Source: Ensifer sp. LC163 (GTDB lineage Bacteria; Pseudomonadota; Alphaproteobacteria; Rhizobiales; Rhizobiaceae). Taken from it: a DNA stretch of 64,000 nucleotides. Every line of letters starts with the position of its first letter. Position 1 is the stretch's first letter. The translations under genes and the position numbers were made by a program. Positions 52,549-61,964 of this stretch are shown here, piece by piece. The stretch covers positions 248,001-312,000 of the forward strand of contig NZ_MBSS01000034.1 in assembly GCF_001695855.1 (NCBI RefSeq), read 5' to 3'. The notes beneath the pieces were generated by a model. The model was not told where the DNA came from. It made no database searches and saw only the letters and a program-made list of their open reading frames with translations.

Positions 52549-53013
52549 TCAGGCGGCGTGAGAGGTCGTGTCCTCGTTGAGCAGCGTGTAGATCGCGCTG
52601 GCGGAATCGCTCGATCGGATCTTTACCACCATGTCGTGGTCGCGCAATACGCGGGCGATGCGCGACAATGCCTTGAGATGGTCGGCGCCGGCGCCTTCGG
52701 GCGCGAGCAGCAGGAAGACGAGATCAACCGGCTGGTCGTCGAGGGCTTCGAAATCGACCGGCGTGTCCAGTCGCGCAAAGATCCCGATGATCGAAGGCAG
52801 GTTGTTCAGCTTGCCGTGCGGGATGGCAATGCCATTGCCCACGCCCGTGGAGCCCAGCCGTTCACGCTGCAGGATGACATCGAAGATTTCGCGTTCCGGA
52901 AGCCCGGTGATCTTTGCCGCTTTAGCCGCCAATTCCTGAAGGAGCTGTTTTTTCGAGTTGGCCCTCATGGCCGGGATGATCGCATTTTGGTGCAGTAAAC
53001 CTGCCAATGCCAT
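52549..53013 (-). CDS. ptsN: PTS IIA-like nitrogen-regulatory protein EIIANtr
   Basis: The 154-residue phosphocarrier of the nitrogen PTS has its active His at 66 in GNGIAIPHGKLNNL and the EIIA-fru-type fold (FLLLAPEGAGADHLKALSRI). It signals nitrogen/carbon and potassium status through its phosphorylation state. GAGG precedes the ATG. It lies downstream of hpf and rpoN, the standard proteobacterial order. Confidence 0.95.
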   Translation of the reverse strand: MALAGLLHQNAIIPAMRANSKKQLLQELAAKAAKITGLPEREIFDVILQRERLGSTGVGNGIAIPHGKLNNLPSIIGIFARLDTPVDFEALDDQPVDLVFLLLAPEGAGADHLKALSRIARVLRDHDMVVKIRSSDSASAIYTLLNEDTTSHAA

Positions 53014-53185
53014 TCTTTTGTCCTCGTTCGCCGGTTAGAGCCGGACAACATCATCACAAATGCGTCGCAATGGCTCTAACCATCTTTGTCTTGGCGGGTG
53101 CCATGCACAGAAAAGTCGTATTTTCCGGCCTGTCCGCTGATCCAAGTGGAGGGAGCGCTGGCACGCCGGCACTCCCCTTTTCCAC

Positions 53186-53755
53186 TCATCCCTTGATATT
53201 GGCAGCGTCAATCCAGCCAATATTTCCGTCGTTGCGTCTGTAGACGATATTCAGCTCTGCCTTGCCGGGAGTCCGGAACATGAGGACGGGCTCATCCGTC
53301 ATGTCGAGCGCCATCACAGCGCCTGCGACAGACATCGTCCTCAATTGTTTCGAGCTTTCGGCGACGATCGTCGGTGCGTAATCCTCGGGGACCTCGTCAT
53401 CCTCGAATGGCACCGAGTCCATCACTGTGTAAGCCACCTCGGTACCTTGACCGTTACCGTTGTGGTGGTCCTTGAGCTTGCGCTTGTAGCGGCGAAGGCG
53501 CTTTTCGATGCGCTCCGACGCTGCGTCAAAGGCAGCCTGAGGGTCGTTGGCCTGTCCGCTCGCCTGCATAACCACGCCCGTATCGAGATGAAGCTTGCAG
53601 TCGGCGCTAAAGCGCGGCCCAGACTTTTCCACAGTGACCTGGCTTGAATATCCTCCGTCGAAATATTTGGTAACGGCCTGCTCGATCTGGTCGCCAATGC
53701 GGGCGCGGAACGAATCGCCGATTTCCATCTGTTTACCGGATACACGCACACTCAT
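53186..53755 (-). CDS. hpf: ribosome hibernation promoting factor (long form)
   Basis: The 189-residue protein has an N-terminal S30AE domain (VRVSGKQMEIGDSFRARIGD, HLDTGVVMQASGQANDPQAA) and the C-terminal dimerisation domain of long HPF (MALDMTDEPVLMFRT, NIVYRRNDGNIGWID). It joins 70S ribosomes into 100S dimers in stationary phase. AGAGGAAA precedes the ATG at 53755. It lies between rpoN and ptsN with a 291-bp upstream region likely to hold its promoter. Confidence 0.95.
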   Translation of the reverse strand: MSVRVSGKQMEIGDSFRARIGDQIEQAVTKYFDGGYSSQVTVEKSGPRFSADCKLHLDTGVVMQASGQANDPQAAFDAASERIEKRLRRYKRKLKDHHNGNGQGTEVAYTVMDSVPFEDDEVPEDYAPTIVAESSKQLRTMSVAGAVMALDMTDEPVLMFRTPGKAELNIVYRRNDGNIGWIDAANIKG

Positions 53756-54046
53756 GGAGTTTCCTCTCTCGTTCGTGATTTGCGTAGCCAGTCTATTCCA
53801 AGCGGTCCCGTCATCCAAGCCTTTCACGCTTGCAGGAACCTCTCTGTCGCACCTACCGGCCGTGCCGGCCGCCCGAGGAAGACCGTGTCCTCGGCAATTG
53901 CGGCGGGCTCATATCCCCTGCGTCGCGGAGAGTCAATCACAGGTCGCAAAAAAGTTAACGTGTCTTAATCTGACGCGCCGCTTTTGGCTCTTTTTCCTTC
54001 GCATGTCGTTATCGCAAAACCGCTGAACATTTTTGCGCGACAGGCT

Positions 54047-55606
54047 TTAGAAGCCCGATGCCTTGGCCAGTGCCCGCTTTTCGCGGCGTCGCTGCACCGA
54101 GGAGGGGATGTTCATCGCCTCGCGATATTTCGCTACCGTGCGCCGCGCGATATCGATGCCGGCCTGCTTGAGGCTGTCGACGATATCGTCGTCGGAAAGC
54201 ACCGCGTCGGCCCTTTCCTGCTGGATCATCGTGCGGATGCGATGACGCACGGACTCGGCGGAATGGCTGTCGCCGCCCTCGGCCGAACCGATCGAAACGG
54301 TGAAGAAATACTTCAGTTCAAACAGCCCGCGCGGGGTCAGCATGTACTTGTTCGAGGTGACGCGGCTCACCGTCGACTCGTGCATCTTGATCGCATCGGC
54401 AACGGTTTTCAGGTTCAGCGGCCGCAGATGCCCGACGCCATGGACGAGGAAGGCGTCCTGCTGGCGAACGATTTCGGTCGCGACCTTCATGATCGTCCTG
54501 GCGCGCTGATCAAGGCTGCGGGTCAGCCAGTTGGCGTTCTGCAGGCATTCGTTGAGAAACGCCTGGTCGGCGCTGTTCTTCTCGGTGCCGCGTGACACCG
54601 TGGTGAAATAGGCCTGATTGACGAGGACGCGCGGCAGGGCGTCGGGGTTGAGCTCGATGAGCCAGGTTCCGTCAGGCGCCGCCCGCACGACGATATCGGG
54701 AACGATCGCCTCGCTGACGCTGGTCTCGAAGCTCGTTCCCGGTTTCGGGTCGAGCTTGCGGATCTCGGCGAGCATGTCGATCAGGTCTTCTTCGTCGACG
54801 CCGCAGATCTTCTTGAGGCTGGCGAAATCGCGCCGCGCCAGCAGCTCGAGATTGGCGACGAGGGCCTCCATCGCCGGATCGAGGCGATCGCGAAGGCGCA
54901 GTTGAATGGCAAGACATTCGCTGAGGGTGCGTGCAAAGACGCCCGGCGGATCGAACTGCTGCAGGGTGAGCAGGACGCGCGTAACGTCGGCACCGGATGC
55001 GCCGAGGCGTTCGGCGACCTCGTCCAGATCGGCGTGAAGATAGCCTGCCTCATCGAGCTGGTCGATCAGGTTCTGGGCAATCAGCCGGTCGGATGCGGCC
55101 GTCAGCGCAAAGGGCAATTGCTCCAGAAGCGTCTCGCGCAGGCTCTTGCGGCCGGCAACGAAGTCATCGAAATCGTAGTCGCCGCCTTCGCCGCTGCCCG
55201 GCATCGATTTCCATTGGCCGAGCAGCTCCGGCGCGTCGGCGCGTTGCGGCGCCGTGTCGTCCTGGTAGACATTGCCGAAATCCGCATCGAGCTGTTCGTT
55301 GAGCCGCTCGCCGCCGGTCGCCATGGCGTTGTCGTAGAGATCGCGCTGGCCGGGCGTGTCATCCGTTCCGCCCAAGTCTTCACCGGATGTTTGTCCCGCT
55401 TCGTCGCGGCTGCCGTCCTCGGAGCTCGCACCGAACTCGTCGTCATTGCCGTGAAGCTCGAGCAGCGGATTCTTCTCGACTTCCTGCGCGATGAACTGAT
55501 TGAGTTCGAGATGCGTCATCTGCAGCAGCTGAATCGATTGCATCAGCTGCGGGGTCATGACCAGCGACTGTGACTGGCGCAGATGAAGGCTGGCCGACAA
55601 TGCCAT
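54047..55606 (-). CDS. rpoN: RNA polymerase sigma-54 factor
   Basis: The 519-residue sigma factor directs nitrogen-fixation, nitrogen-assimilation and C4-dicarboxylate genes in rhizobia. The Gln/Leu-rich region I (LRQSQSLVMTPQLMQSIQLL) is followed by an acidic region II (residues about 50-110), the core-binding region, and the RpoN box ARRTVAKYRE near residue 495. The start at 55606 is the family one. lptB lies 143 bp upstream on the same strand. Confidence 0.97.
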   Translation of the reverse strand: MALSASLHLRQSQSLVMTPQLMQSIQLLQMTHLELNQFIAQEVEKNPLLELHGNDDEFGASSEDGSRDEAGQTSGEDLGGTDDTPGQRDLYDNAMATGGERLNEQLDADFGNVYQDDTAPQRADAPELLGQWKSMPGSGEGGDYDFDDFVAGRKSLRETLLEQLPFALTAASDRLIAQNLIDQLDEAGYLHADLDEVAERLGASGADVTRVLLTLQQFDPPGVFARTLSECLAIQLRLRDRLDPAMEALVANLELLARRDFASLKKICGVDEEDLIDMLAEIRKLDPKPGTSFETSVSEAIVPDIVVRAAPDGTWLIELNPDALPRVLVNQAYFTTVSRGTEKNSADQAFLNECLQNANWLTRSLDQRARTIMKVATEIVRQQDAFLVHGVGHLRPLNLKTVADAIKMHESTVSRVTSNKYMLTPRGLFELKYFFTVSIGSAEGGDSHSAESVRHRIRTMIQQERADAVLSDDDIVDSLKQAGIDIARRTVAKYREAMNIPSSVQRRREKRALAKASGF

Positions 55607-55749
55607 GCGGACGTCAAACTCCCGATGAGATCTCCACCGGTCGCGTCATTGCACGGGCCGGTTTTTCATTTGGCCCAAAAATTGCTTATTGCAGGGGTTT
55701 GGTCAAGCGCGACCGCGGGGCGAGGTGCCGGATTCGCCCGCGGATCGCG

Positions 55750-56568
55750 TCAAAGGCTGAAATTATCGCCGAGATAGAGCCGGCGCACGTCCGGATTGGT
55801 CACGATATCGTTGGCGCGGCCGTGGGTCAGCACCTCGCCGGCATGGATGATATAGGCCCGGTCGATCAGGCCGAGGGTCTCGCGCACGTTGTGGTCGGTG
55901 ATGAGTACGCCGATGCCGCGGGACGTCAGGTGCCGCACCAGTGCCTGAATGTCGGCGACGGAAATGGGGTCGACGCCGGCAAAGGGCTCGTCGAGCAGCA
56001 TGAAGGTCGGGTCGGTGGCAAGCGCACGGGCAATTTCGAGACGTCGCCGCTCGCCGCCGGAAAGGGCAATCGCCGGCGATTTGCGCAGGTGCGTGATGTT
56101 GAACTCGCCGAGCAGGTCGTTGAGCTTGCTCTCGCGCCGTTCGAGGTTCTTGTCGTGCACTTCGAGCACGGCGCGGATGTTTTCTTCCACCGTCAGGCCA
56201 CGAAAGATCGAGGCTTCCTGCGGCAGGTATCCGACGCCGAGGCGGGCACGGCGATACATCGGCATCGTCGTCACGTCGTTGCCGTTGATCTCGATCGAGC
56301 CTTCGTCGACCGGCACCAGGCCGGTGATCATGTAGAAGCAGGTGGTCTTGCCGGCGCCGTTCGGTCCGAGCAGGCCAACGGCTTCGCCCCGGCGAACGAC
56401 CAGCGACACGCCGTTGACCACACGCCGCTCACGGTAGGCCTTGGTAAGGCCGCGGGCGATCAGCGTGCCGTCATAGCGCGCCTTGTCGACCGCGTGACCG
56501 GCTGCGGCAGGTGTGGCCGCCGACGGCTTGCGGACGCGCTTGCGCTTGTGAAGGAAGGGGAGTTGCAC
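55750..56568 (-). CDS. lptB: LPS export ABC transporter ATP-binding protein LptB
   Basis: The 272-residue ATPase powers LPS extraction by LptFGC. It has Walker A GPNGAGKTT, the Q-loop LPQEASIFRGLT, signature LSGGERRRLEIARAL, Walker B FMLLDEPFAGVDP and the His switch ITDHNV. A basic N-terminal extension of about 30 residues precedes the ABC domain, as in other rhizobia. I chose the GTG at 56568 (VQLPFLHKRKR), 13 bp after the lptA stop. Confidence 0.94.
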   Translation of the reverse strand: MQLPFLHKRKRVRKPSAATPAAAGHAVDKARYDGTLIARGLTKAYRERRVVNGVSLVVRRGEAVGLLGPNGAGKTTCFYMITGLVPVDEGSIEINGNDVTTMPMYRRARLGVGYLPQEASIFRGLTVEENIRAVLEVHDKNLERRESKLNDLLGEFNITHLRKSPAIALSGGERRRLEIARALATDPTFMLLDEPFAGVDPISVADIQALVRHLTSRGIGVLITDHNVRETLGLIDRAYIIHAGEVLTHGRANDIVTNPDVRRLYLGDNFSL

Positions 56569-56581
56569 GAGCGGGTCTACG

Positions 56582-57142
56582 TCAGTTCTTTTTCTGCGAC
56601 TTCGGGTCGAGCTGGATCTGCACCCGACCGCCACAGGCTTCGAGCTGCGCTTCGCCCGTGTTCATCTGCACATTCAACTGGCAGCCGACGAACACGTTCT
56701 TGCCTTCCGACAGAACGACCTTGTCGCCCTTCAGCACGAAGGTCTGCTTGGTCATGTCGAACTCGCCGCTGTCGGCGGTCGCCTGCTGGGTGCCGGAGCT
56801 GAGGAAGACGCGCTGGCTGACTTCGATGCGGTCGATGTCGGCGTCGCCGCTCGAAACCGAGCCGGCGCCTGACTTGTAGAAGACCGTCATGCTGCCGGCC
56901 TGGAGCGTCGTCGTGCCTTGCACGACCTTGACGTTGCCGGTGAAGATCGCCTTGCTTTCCGGATCCTTGATTTCAAGCTTGTCGCTTTCGATCTGGATCG
57001 GCTTGTCGTTCGACAATTCGAGGCCCTTCATCTTGCTCGATGTGGCCTGGGCGGCAGCGCCCGAAACAATCATCAATGCGCCGATGCCGGCAACGGCCAG
57101 GCTGGCTGAAATCCTGAAAAAAATAGCGGGTCTAACCGACAT
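56582..57142 (-). CDS. lptA: LPS transport periplasmic protein LptA
   Basis: The 186-residue protein has a signal peptide (residues about 1-32, ending SGAAAQA) and an OstA/LptA beta-jellyroll domain (PIQIESDKLEIKDPESKAIF, then GNVKVVQGTTTLQAGSMTVF). It forms the periplasmic LPS bridge. It lies 14 bp after lptC and 13 bp before lptB. Confidence 0.94.
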   Translation of the reverse strand: MSVRPAIFFRISASLAVAGIGALMIVSGAAAQATSSKMKGLELSNDKPIQIESDKLEIKDPESKAIFTGNVKVVQGTTTLQAGSMTVFYKSGAGSVSSGDADIDRIEVSQRVFLSSGTQQATADSGEFDMTKQTFVLKGDKVVLSEGKNVFVGCQLNVQMNTGEAQLEACGGRVQIQLDPKSQKKN

Positions 57143-57156
57143 GGATGCACCAGATC

Positions 57157-57825
57157 CTAATTCGTGTTCTTGCGAATGGCGGTGGGTTCGAGATTGACCC
57201 TCACCATGCCCTCAAATGTTACTATGCGTCCCTTATCCGTCATTCGCAGCCGCTGCGCAATGATCGAACCGCCCTTCATGCTGATCGCAATCGGTTGTTT
57301 CGTTTCCATTTCGCCGGCATTGATGTCCAGATAGGCCGACTGGAAGTCGGCGTTGACGCCATTATTCATTGTAATCGTGAACGGGGCGTTCATATCGAGC
57401 GTGTTGGCGCCGCGGTCGTAGATGCCATTGGTCGCATCCACCGTGGCGATCAGCTTTTCGTTCACCGGCATTTCCGCATGGATCGTCTGCAGCGTGATGA
57501 GATCGGGATTGGCGATATCCTGCAGCGCGCGCTGCGCCTTCATCGAATAGCTGATGCCCTGCTTGTTGCGCCCGGCAATCGCAGGGTTCTGCATGACGAT
57601 CTTGCCGTCCTCGATCGTTGCGCTATCGAGTTGCAGATCGACCGGCATGAAGGCGCGCACGAAGGAAATGACCGCAAAGACTGCTGCGATGATACCGGCG
57701 ACCACAGGCAGGATGATCTTCAGCCGTTTGACGCGCGCCGAATGCCGCGCGGCGAGCGCATAGGCGTCCGACGAGCTCGCACCCGTATCGGCAAAGAAGC
57801 CGGGGGCTGGCGCATGATCTAGCAT
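57157..57825 (-). CDS. lptC: LPS export protein LptC
   Basis: The 222-residue protein has a cytosolic N-terminus, one membrane helix at about residues 37-57 (LKIILPVVAGIIAAVFAVIS) and a periplasmic LptC (DUF1239) domain (LDMNAPFTITMNNGVNADFQ, ISMKGGSIIAQRLRM). The start at 57825 follows AGG by 8 nt. It is the first gene of lptC-lptA-lptB-rpoN. Confidence 0.9.
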   Translation of the reverse strand: MLDHAPAPGFFADTGASSSDAYALAARHSARVKRLKIILPVVAGIIAAVFAVISFVRAFMPVDLQLDSATIEDGKIVMQNPAIAGRNKQGISYSMKAQRALQDIANPDLITLQTIHAEMPVNEKLIATVDATNGIYDRGANTLDMNAPFTITMNNGVNADFQSAYLDINAGEMETKQPIAISMKGGSIIAQRLRMTDKGRIVTFEGMVRVNLEPTAIRKNTN

Positions 57826-58086
57826 GTGAAGACCTGTTGGTTCCGTTGCTTTCCCGCGGACCCGCGAGAACCGCATTTTACATACATTCGTGTAAGTCGT
57901 CGCAAATATGGATATTTTTTGCCGCTGCACAATGGCGCCGCAAAAAACTTGATGAAGACACGAAAACGGCGGTCACGGCTTTTAACCGTGACCGGCCGCG
58001 TCTATTGAATATGCCGCTTGCCGCGCAGATAGCATGTTCCATCGGAAACTGACAGGAGCTGCGCCAACAAATTCGGGAGAACCCAC

Positions 58087-59046
58087 ATGGATGAACTTGC
58101 CATCGCCGATCGTCGCAGCCTGCGCAGGAAGCTGAGCTTCTGGCGCTGGATCGTCGCCGGCCTGCTCGCAGTCGTGGCTCTGGTCATCCTGTCCTGGTCG
58201 GGTTGGGCCGATGCCGCAGGGCGCGCCCGTGATCATGTCGCCCGCGTGAAGATCTCCGGATTGATCCAGGACGATCGCGAGCTGCTGGAGCGGCTGCAGC
58301 GGATCGAGGATAACGATGCCGTCAAGGCGCTGGTGGTCACTATCTCGTCGCCCGGCGGCACCACCTATGGCGGCGAGGTTATCTACAAGGCGATCCGCAA
58401 GGTCGCTGCCAAGAAGCCGGTCGTTTCTGATATGCGCACGCTGGCCGCCTCAGCCGGTTACATGATCGCGCTTGCCGGCGATACGATCATTGCCGGCGAA
58501 AGCTCGATCACCGGCTCGATCGGCGTCATCTTCCAGTATCCCCAGGTCAAGGAGCTGATGGACAAGCTTGGCGTTTCGCTGGAATCAATCAAGTCCAAAC
58601 CGCTGAAGGCCGAGCCGTCCCCCTTCCATCCGCCGAGCGATGACGCCAAGGCGATGATCCAGGCGATGATCGACGACAGCTACAGCTGGTTCGTCGATCT
58701 GGTGGCCGAGCGCCGCAAGCTGCCGCGCGCCGAAGCGCTCCTGCTTGCCGACGGGCGGATTTTCACCGGCCGCCAGGCGCTGGGCCTCAAGCTTGTCGAC
58801 AAGCTTGGTGGCGATGACGAGATCCGCACCTTCCTCGCCGACAAGAAAGTGTCGAAGGACCTTCCTGTGGTTGATTGGGAGGCGCCGCGCCACACCCTGC
58901 CTTTCGGCCTCGGATCGGCCGTCTCCGAGTGGGTCAAGATGTTGGGATATGACGCTTTTCCGGCCATGAAAGGCCTCGAAAAAATCGCGGGTGACAAGTT
59001 GTTTCTTGACGGTCTTGTTTCGGTTTGGCAGGTTGATGCTCAATGA
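58087..59046 (+). CDS. sppA: signal peptide peptidase SppA (S49 protease)
   Basis: The 319-residue inner-membrane serine protease has one N-terminal anchor (residues about 19-38), then VVTISSPGGTTYGGEVIYKA and the nucleophile region TLAASAGYMIALAG followed by GESSITGSIGVIFQ. It is the short, single-domain SppA form that degrades cleaved signal peptides. GGGAG is 7 nt before the ATG. ihfB follows 129 bp downstream, the usual order. Confidence 0.94.
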   Translation: MDELAIADRRSLRRKLSFWRWIVAGLLAVVALVILSWSGWADAAGRARDHVARVKISGLIQDDRELLERLQRIEDNDAVKALVVTISSPGGTTYGGEVIYKAIRKVAAKKPVVSDMRTLAASAGYMIALAGDTIIAGESSITGSIGVIFQYPQVKELMDKLGVSLESIKSKPLKAEPSPFHPPSDDAKAMIQAMIDDSYSWFVDLVAERRKLPRAEALLLADGRIFTGRQALGLKLVDKLGGDDEIRTFLADKKVSKDLPVVDWEAPRHTLPFGLGSAVSEWVKMLGYDAFPAMKGLEKIAGDKLFLDGLVSVWQVDAQ

Positions 59047-59175
59047 GGATGGCAGCATATGCCCAGCCTGATCCGTGACATGACCGCCTGCGCCCGGTGA
59101 GCGTCGGCCATATTCTTGCGGCAATCACAATGCAGACCGAAAAAGCAAAACAAACAAGAATTTAAGGGGGCGATA

Positions 59176-59478
59176 GTGATCAAGTCAGAACTGGTGCAGA
59201 TTGTTGCAGCTCGCAATCCGCATCTCTACCACCGCGACGTCGAAAACATCGTCAACGCGGTGCTCGATGAGATCACAGACGCGCTGGCTGCCGGAAACCG
59301 TGTCGAACTGCGCGGTTTTGGCGCTTTCTCGGTCAAGAACCGACCGTCGCGCTCCGGTCGCAACCCGCGCACCGGCGATTCCGTTTTCGTCGAGGAAAAG
59401 TGGGTGCCGTTCTTCAAGACCGGCAAGGAGTTGCGCGAGCGGCTGAACCCGGGCATGAACGGGGACGATGAAGACTGA
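59176..59478 (+). CDS. ihfB: integration host factor subunit beta
   Basis: The 100-residue HU/IHF-family DNA-bending protein starts with GTG at 59176 ([15 protein letters not shown]), with AAGGGGG 5 nt upstream. It shows [20 protein letters not shown] and [19 protein letters not shown], the beta-arm and body of IHF-beta. It co-acts with sigma-54 activators at many promoters. Confidence 0.96.
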   Translation: MIKSELVQIVAARNPHLYHRDVENIVNAVLDEITDALAAGNRVELRGFGAFSVKNRPSRSGRNPRTGDSVFVEEKWVPFFKTGKELRERLNPGMNGDDED

Positions 59479-59562
59479 TCATCCCGCCCGATCGTCATGA
59501 ATCCGGATTGTCCTCATCGCCGCCATGGCCTGTGCGATGATCCGGAAAACTGGAGCGGCTGA

Positions 59563-59907
59563 ATGCTCAAGAAACTGGTCAACATCGTTGTTCTCATTCC
59601 GGTCGGCGTCATCCTGATCGTGCTCAGCGTCGCCAATCGCCAGAGCGTCACGTTGGCCCTCAATCCGTTCCGTCCCGAAGACAGCGTCCTGTCCGTCAGC
59701 GCGCCGTTCTTTGTTTTCCTGTTTCTCGCGGTTGTCGTTGGTTTGATCCTCGGGGCCGCCGCCACTTGGTTCAGCCAGGGAAAATACCGTCGCCGCGCCC
59801 GCAGTGAGGCGACCGAGGCGCTGAAATGGCACCGCGAAGCTGAAAAGCACCGCAGCCAGGCGGAGAAGCTGGCCACTCAGGCAACACTCACCGCTCCGCA
59901 GAACTAA
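59563..59907 (+). CDS. LapA domain (DUF1049) membrane protein
   Basis: The 114-residue protein has two membrane helices (residues about 4-24 and 43-66, joined by a NRQSVTLALNPF loop) and a charged, helical cytosolic C-terminus (AEKHRSQAEKLATQATL). Family members (LapA/YciS) act in LPS assembly control in enterobacteria; a like role here is not shown. It lies 84 bp after ihfB in the sppA-ihfB-lapA order. Confidence 0.88.
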   Translation: MLKKLVNIVVLIPVGVILIVLSVANRQSVTLALNPFRPEDSVLSVSAPFFVFLFLAVVVGLILGAAATWFSQGKYRRRARSEATEALKWHREAEKHRSQAEKLATQATLTAPQN

Positions 59908-60007
59908 AGCATTTCCAAGAAAAGTGTGAAGCGGTTTTCCGTCAGGAAATGCGTAGAAACAAAGAGATAGAGCGTTTCTGTGGCTTTGTGTAGGCTGGAA
60001 ACGCTCT
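59908..60007. repeat. rhizobial intergenic repeat, AAGTGTGAAGCGG family plus hairpin
   Basis: AGCATTTCCAAGAAAAGTGT, then GAAGCGGTTTTCCGTCAGG and AAATGCGTAGAAACAAAGAG, followed by a 10-bp inverted repeat AGAGCGTTTC (59969-59978) / GAAACGCTCT (59998-60007). It is the fullest copy of the family also seen at 1737 and 6271. It lies between convergent genes and could act as a terminator. Confidence 0.7.
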
Positions 60008-60034
60008 AACTGAAGGCCAGGGCGGCTATGCTCT

Positions 60035-60493
60035 TCAGCCGGCCGCTTCCGCCGGGCCGCCGACGGCGGCGCCGAAATCCGTAAAGAACTGCTGCGCCAG
60101 CTTCTTGGCGGTCGAATCGATCAGCCGCGAGCCGAGCTGCGCCAGCTTTCCACCGATCTGCGCCTTGACGTCGTAGCGCAGCACGGTCTCCGCACCGTCG
60201 TCGACCAGGGATACATCCGCACCGCCCTTGGCAAATCCGGCAATGCCGCCCTTGCCCTCTCCGGAGATCGTGTAGCTCTCGGGCGGATTGAGGTTCGACA
60301 GGATGACGTCGCCGGTAAACGAGGCCGAGACCGGGCCGATCTTGATCTTGACCACGGCCGAAAGCTCGGTCGGAGATTTCATCTCGATCGACTGACAGCC
60401 CGGGATGCATCGCTTCAAGATTTCCGGGTCGTTGAGACCACGCCAAACGGCATCGCGCGGTGCCGAGATGCGTTCTTCGCCGGTCATGTCCAT
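60035..60493 (-). CDS. CoxG-like SRPBCC protein
   Basis: The 152-residue START-fold protein has the CoxG pattern: MTGEERISAPRDAVWRGLND at the N-terminus, LKRCIPGCQSIEM, and a C-terminal GSRLIDSTAKKLAQQFFTDF. CoxG is named after CO dehydrogenase clusters, but no coxMSL genes are visible here, so a general membrane-binding or ligand-binding role is as likely. GAGG is 7 nt before the ATG at 60493. Confidence 0.88.
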   Translation of the reverse strand: MDMTGEERISAPRDAVWRGLNDPEILKRCIPGCQSIEMKSPTELSAVVKIKIGPVSASFTGDVILSNLNPPESYTISGEGKGGIAGFAKGGADVSLVDDGAETVLRYDVKAQIGGKLAQLGSRLIDSTAKKLAQQFFTDFGAAVGGPAEAAG

Positions 60494-60512
60494 GCGCATT
60501 CCTCCCCTTGAC

Positions 60513-60580
60513 GGTGCCGCGCGTCGACCTGGACGCGCAACGGTCGATGTAACACTTTAAACTGACTGCATAATTTTATT
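60513..60580. repeat. mosaic palindromic repeat (partial copy)
   Basis: GCGCGTCGACCTGGACGCGC followed by TGTAACACTTTAAACTGACT and GCATAATTTT is the middle of the 28621-28726 unit, with the outer right palindrome lost. It lies in the 316-bp gap between the CoxG-like gene and the methyltransferase gene; the remaining gap sequence shows nothing else. Confidence 0.6.
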
Positions 60581-60809
60581 CTGAAGTCACTTCCGACCGA
60601 TGCAATTTTGCCAGTGTCGCTCCCGCACTGATCTTGGCAAATCGGAAACGGCTTTGCCAAGAGCATGAGCGGTGCTATTTGCACCAACAGAAGACGCCAC
60701 GCCTCGAAATCCGGGGTGCGGCGGCATACCTCATGGTGCCGGCTCATTCATATCCGATATTCGGGGAGGGCGGGCGCCTCGTGACAAAACTAAGCCCAGG
60801 GATCTCAGC

Positions 60810-61964
60810 GTGAAGGAAAAGGATCGGCGGTCGAAGAATGCCTCCGTGACGACGGCTAAGGGCCGTGGAGCCGAGGCGCGCGGCGGTGGCCGCCATGAAA
60901 AGAAGCGTCCGCCTTTTGCCAAGTCAGGCGAATTCAAAGAACGCGCCGCCGGCCAGGCGACGGCGAGAGCTGCAGTGCCGCGCGAGAAGGCCCCACGCGT
61001 GCAACCCGAAAGCGAGGCTCCGGTTCGTGTCATCCCGCGGCGCTCCGGCGACAAGCCGGGCGAACGCGTCCCGCTCATTCTCGAGACTTCAGGCGTTTCC
61101 GGATATCATCTGATCGACAGCGGTGCCGGCGAAAAGCTCGAGCAGTACGGACCCTATCGCATCGTGCGCCCTGAGGCGCAGGCGCTCTGGCCGCGAAACT
61201 TGCCCGACAGCGTCTGGGAGAACGCCGACGCGATCTTCACCGGCGATACCGACGAGGACGGCATGGGACGCTGGCGCTTTCCCGGTGCCGTTCTTGGCGA
61301 GACCTGGCCGATGCAGCTTCTGGGGACGGACTTCCACGGCCGTTTCACCTCCTTCCGCCATGTCGGCGTGTTCCCCGAGCAGCTTGCCCACTGGAGCTGG
61401 GTGAAGGATCAGGTGGAGGCGTCCCGCCGCCCCCTGAAGGTCCTCAACCTCTTCGGTTACACCGGGGTCGCCTCGCTGATCGCGGCCAAGGCCGGCGCCG
61501 AGGTCACGCATGTCGACGCCTCGAAGAAGGCGATCGGCTGGGCCCGGGAAAACCAGGCGTTGGCGCGCGCGGAAAAACTGCCGATCCGCTGGATCTGCGA
61601 CGACGCCATGAAGTTCATCCAGCGCGAGGAACGTCGCGGCAGCCGCTATGACATCATCCTGACCGATCCGCCGAAGTTCGGACGCGGCCCGAACGGCGAG
61701 GTCTGGCAGCTTTTCGATCACCTGGCCGCGATGCTCGACATCTGCCGCGAAATCCTGTCGCCCGAGGCACGGGGCCTGGTGCTGACGGCCTATTCGATCC
61801 GTGCCAGCTTCTATTCGATCCATGAACTGATGCGCGAGACGATGCGCGGCCGCGGTGGCCGGGTGGAATCGGGCGAACTCATCATCCGCGAAGGCGGCCT
61901 TGACGGCAGGGAGCCGGGAAGGGCGCTTTCGACATCTCTCTTCAGCCGCTGGGTGCCGCAATGA
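60810..61964 (+). CDS. class I SAM-dependent rRNA methyltransferase (RlmI-like)
   Basis: The 384-residue protein has a long basic, probably disordered N-terminus (residues about 1-85, rich in Arg, Lys and Ala) and a Rossmann methyltransferase domain with motif I NLFGYTGVASLIAAKAGAEV and catalytic DPPKFGRGPNGE. This DPPKF pattern is typical of the COG1092 group that includes 23S rRNA m5C methyltransferases. I chose GTG 60810 because AGGGA is 8 nt upstream; a GTG at 60672 is open in frame. It overlaps the TrmH-type gene by 4 bp. Confidence 0.87.
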   Translation: MKEKDRRSKNASVTTAKGRGAEARGGGRHEKKRPPFAKSGEFKERAAGQATARAAVPREKAPRVQPESEAPVRVIPRRSGDKPGERVPLILETSGVSGYHLIDSGAGEKLEQYGPYRIVRPEAQALWPRNLPDSVWENADAIFTGDTDEDGMGRWRFPGAVLGETWPMQLLGTDFHGRFTSFRHVGVFPEQLAHWSWVKDQVEASRRPLKVLNLFGYTGVASLIAAKAGAEVTHVDASKKAIGWARENQALARAEKLPIRWICDDAMKFIQREERRGSRYDIILTDPPKFGRGPNGEVWQLFDHLAAMLDICREILSPEARGLVLTAYSIRASFYSIHELMRETMRGRGGRVESGELIIREGGLDGREPGRALSTSLFSRWVPQ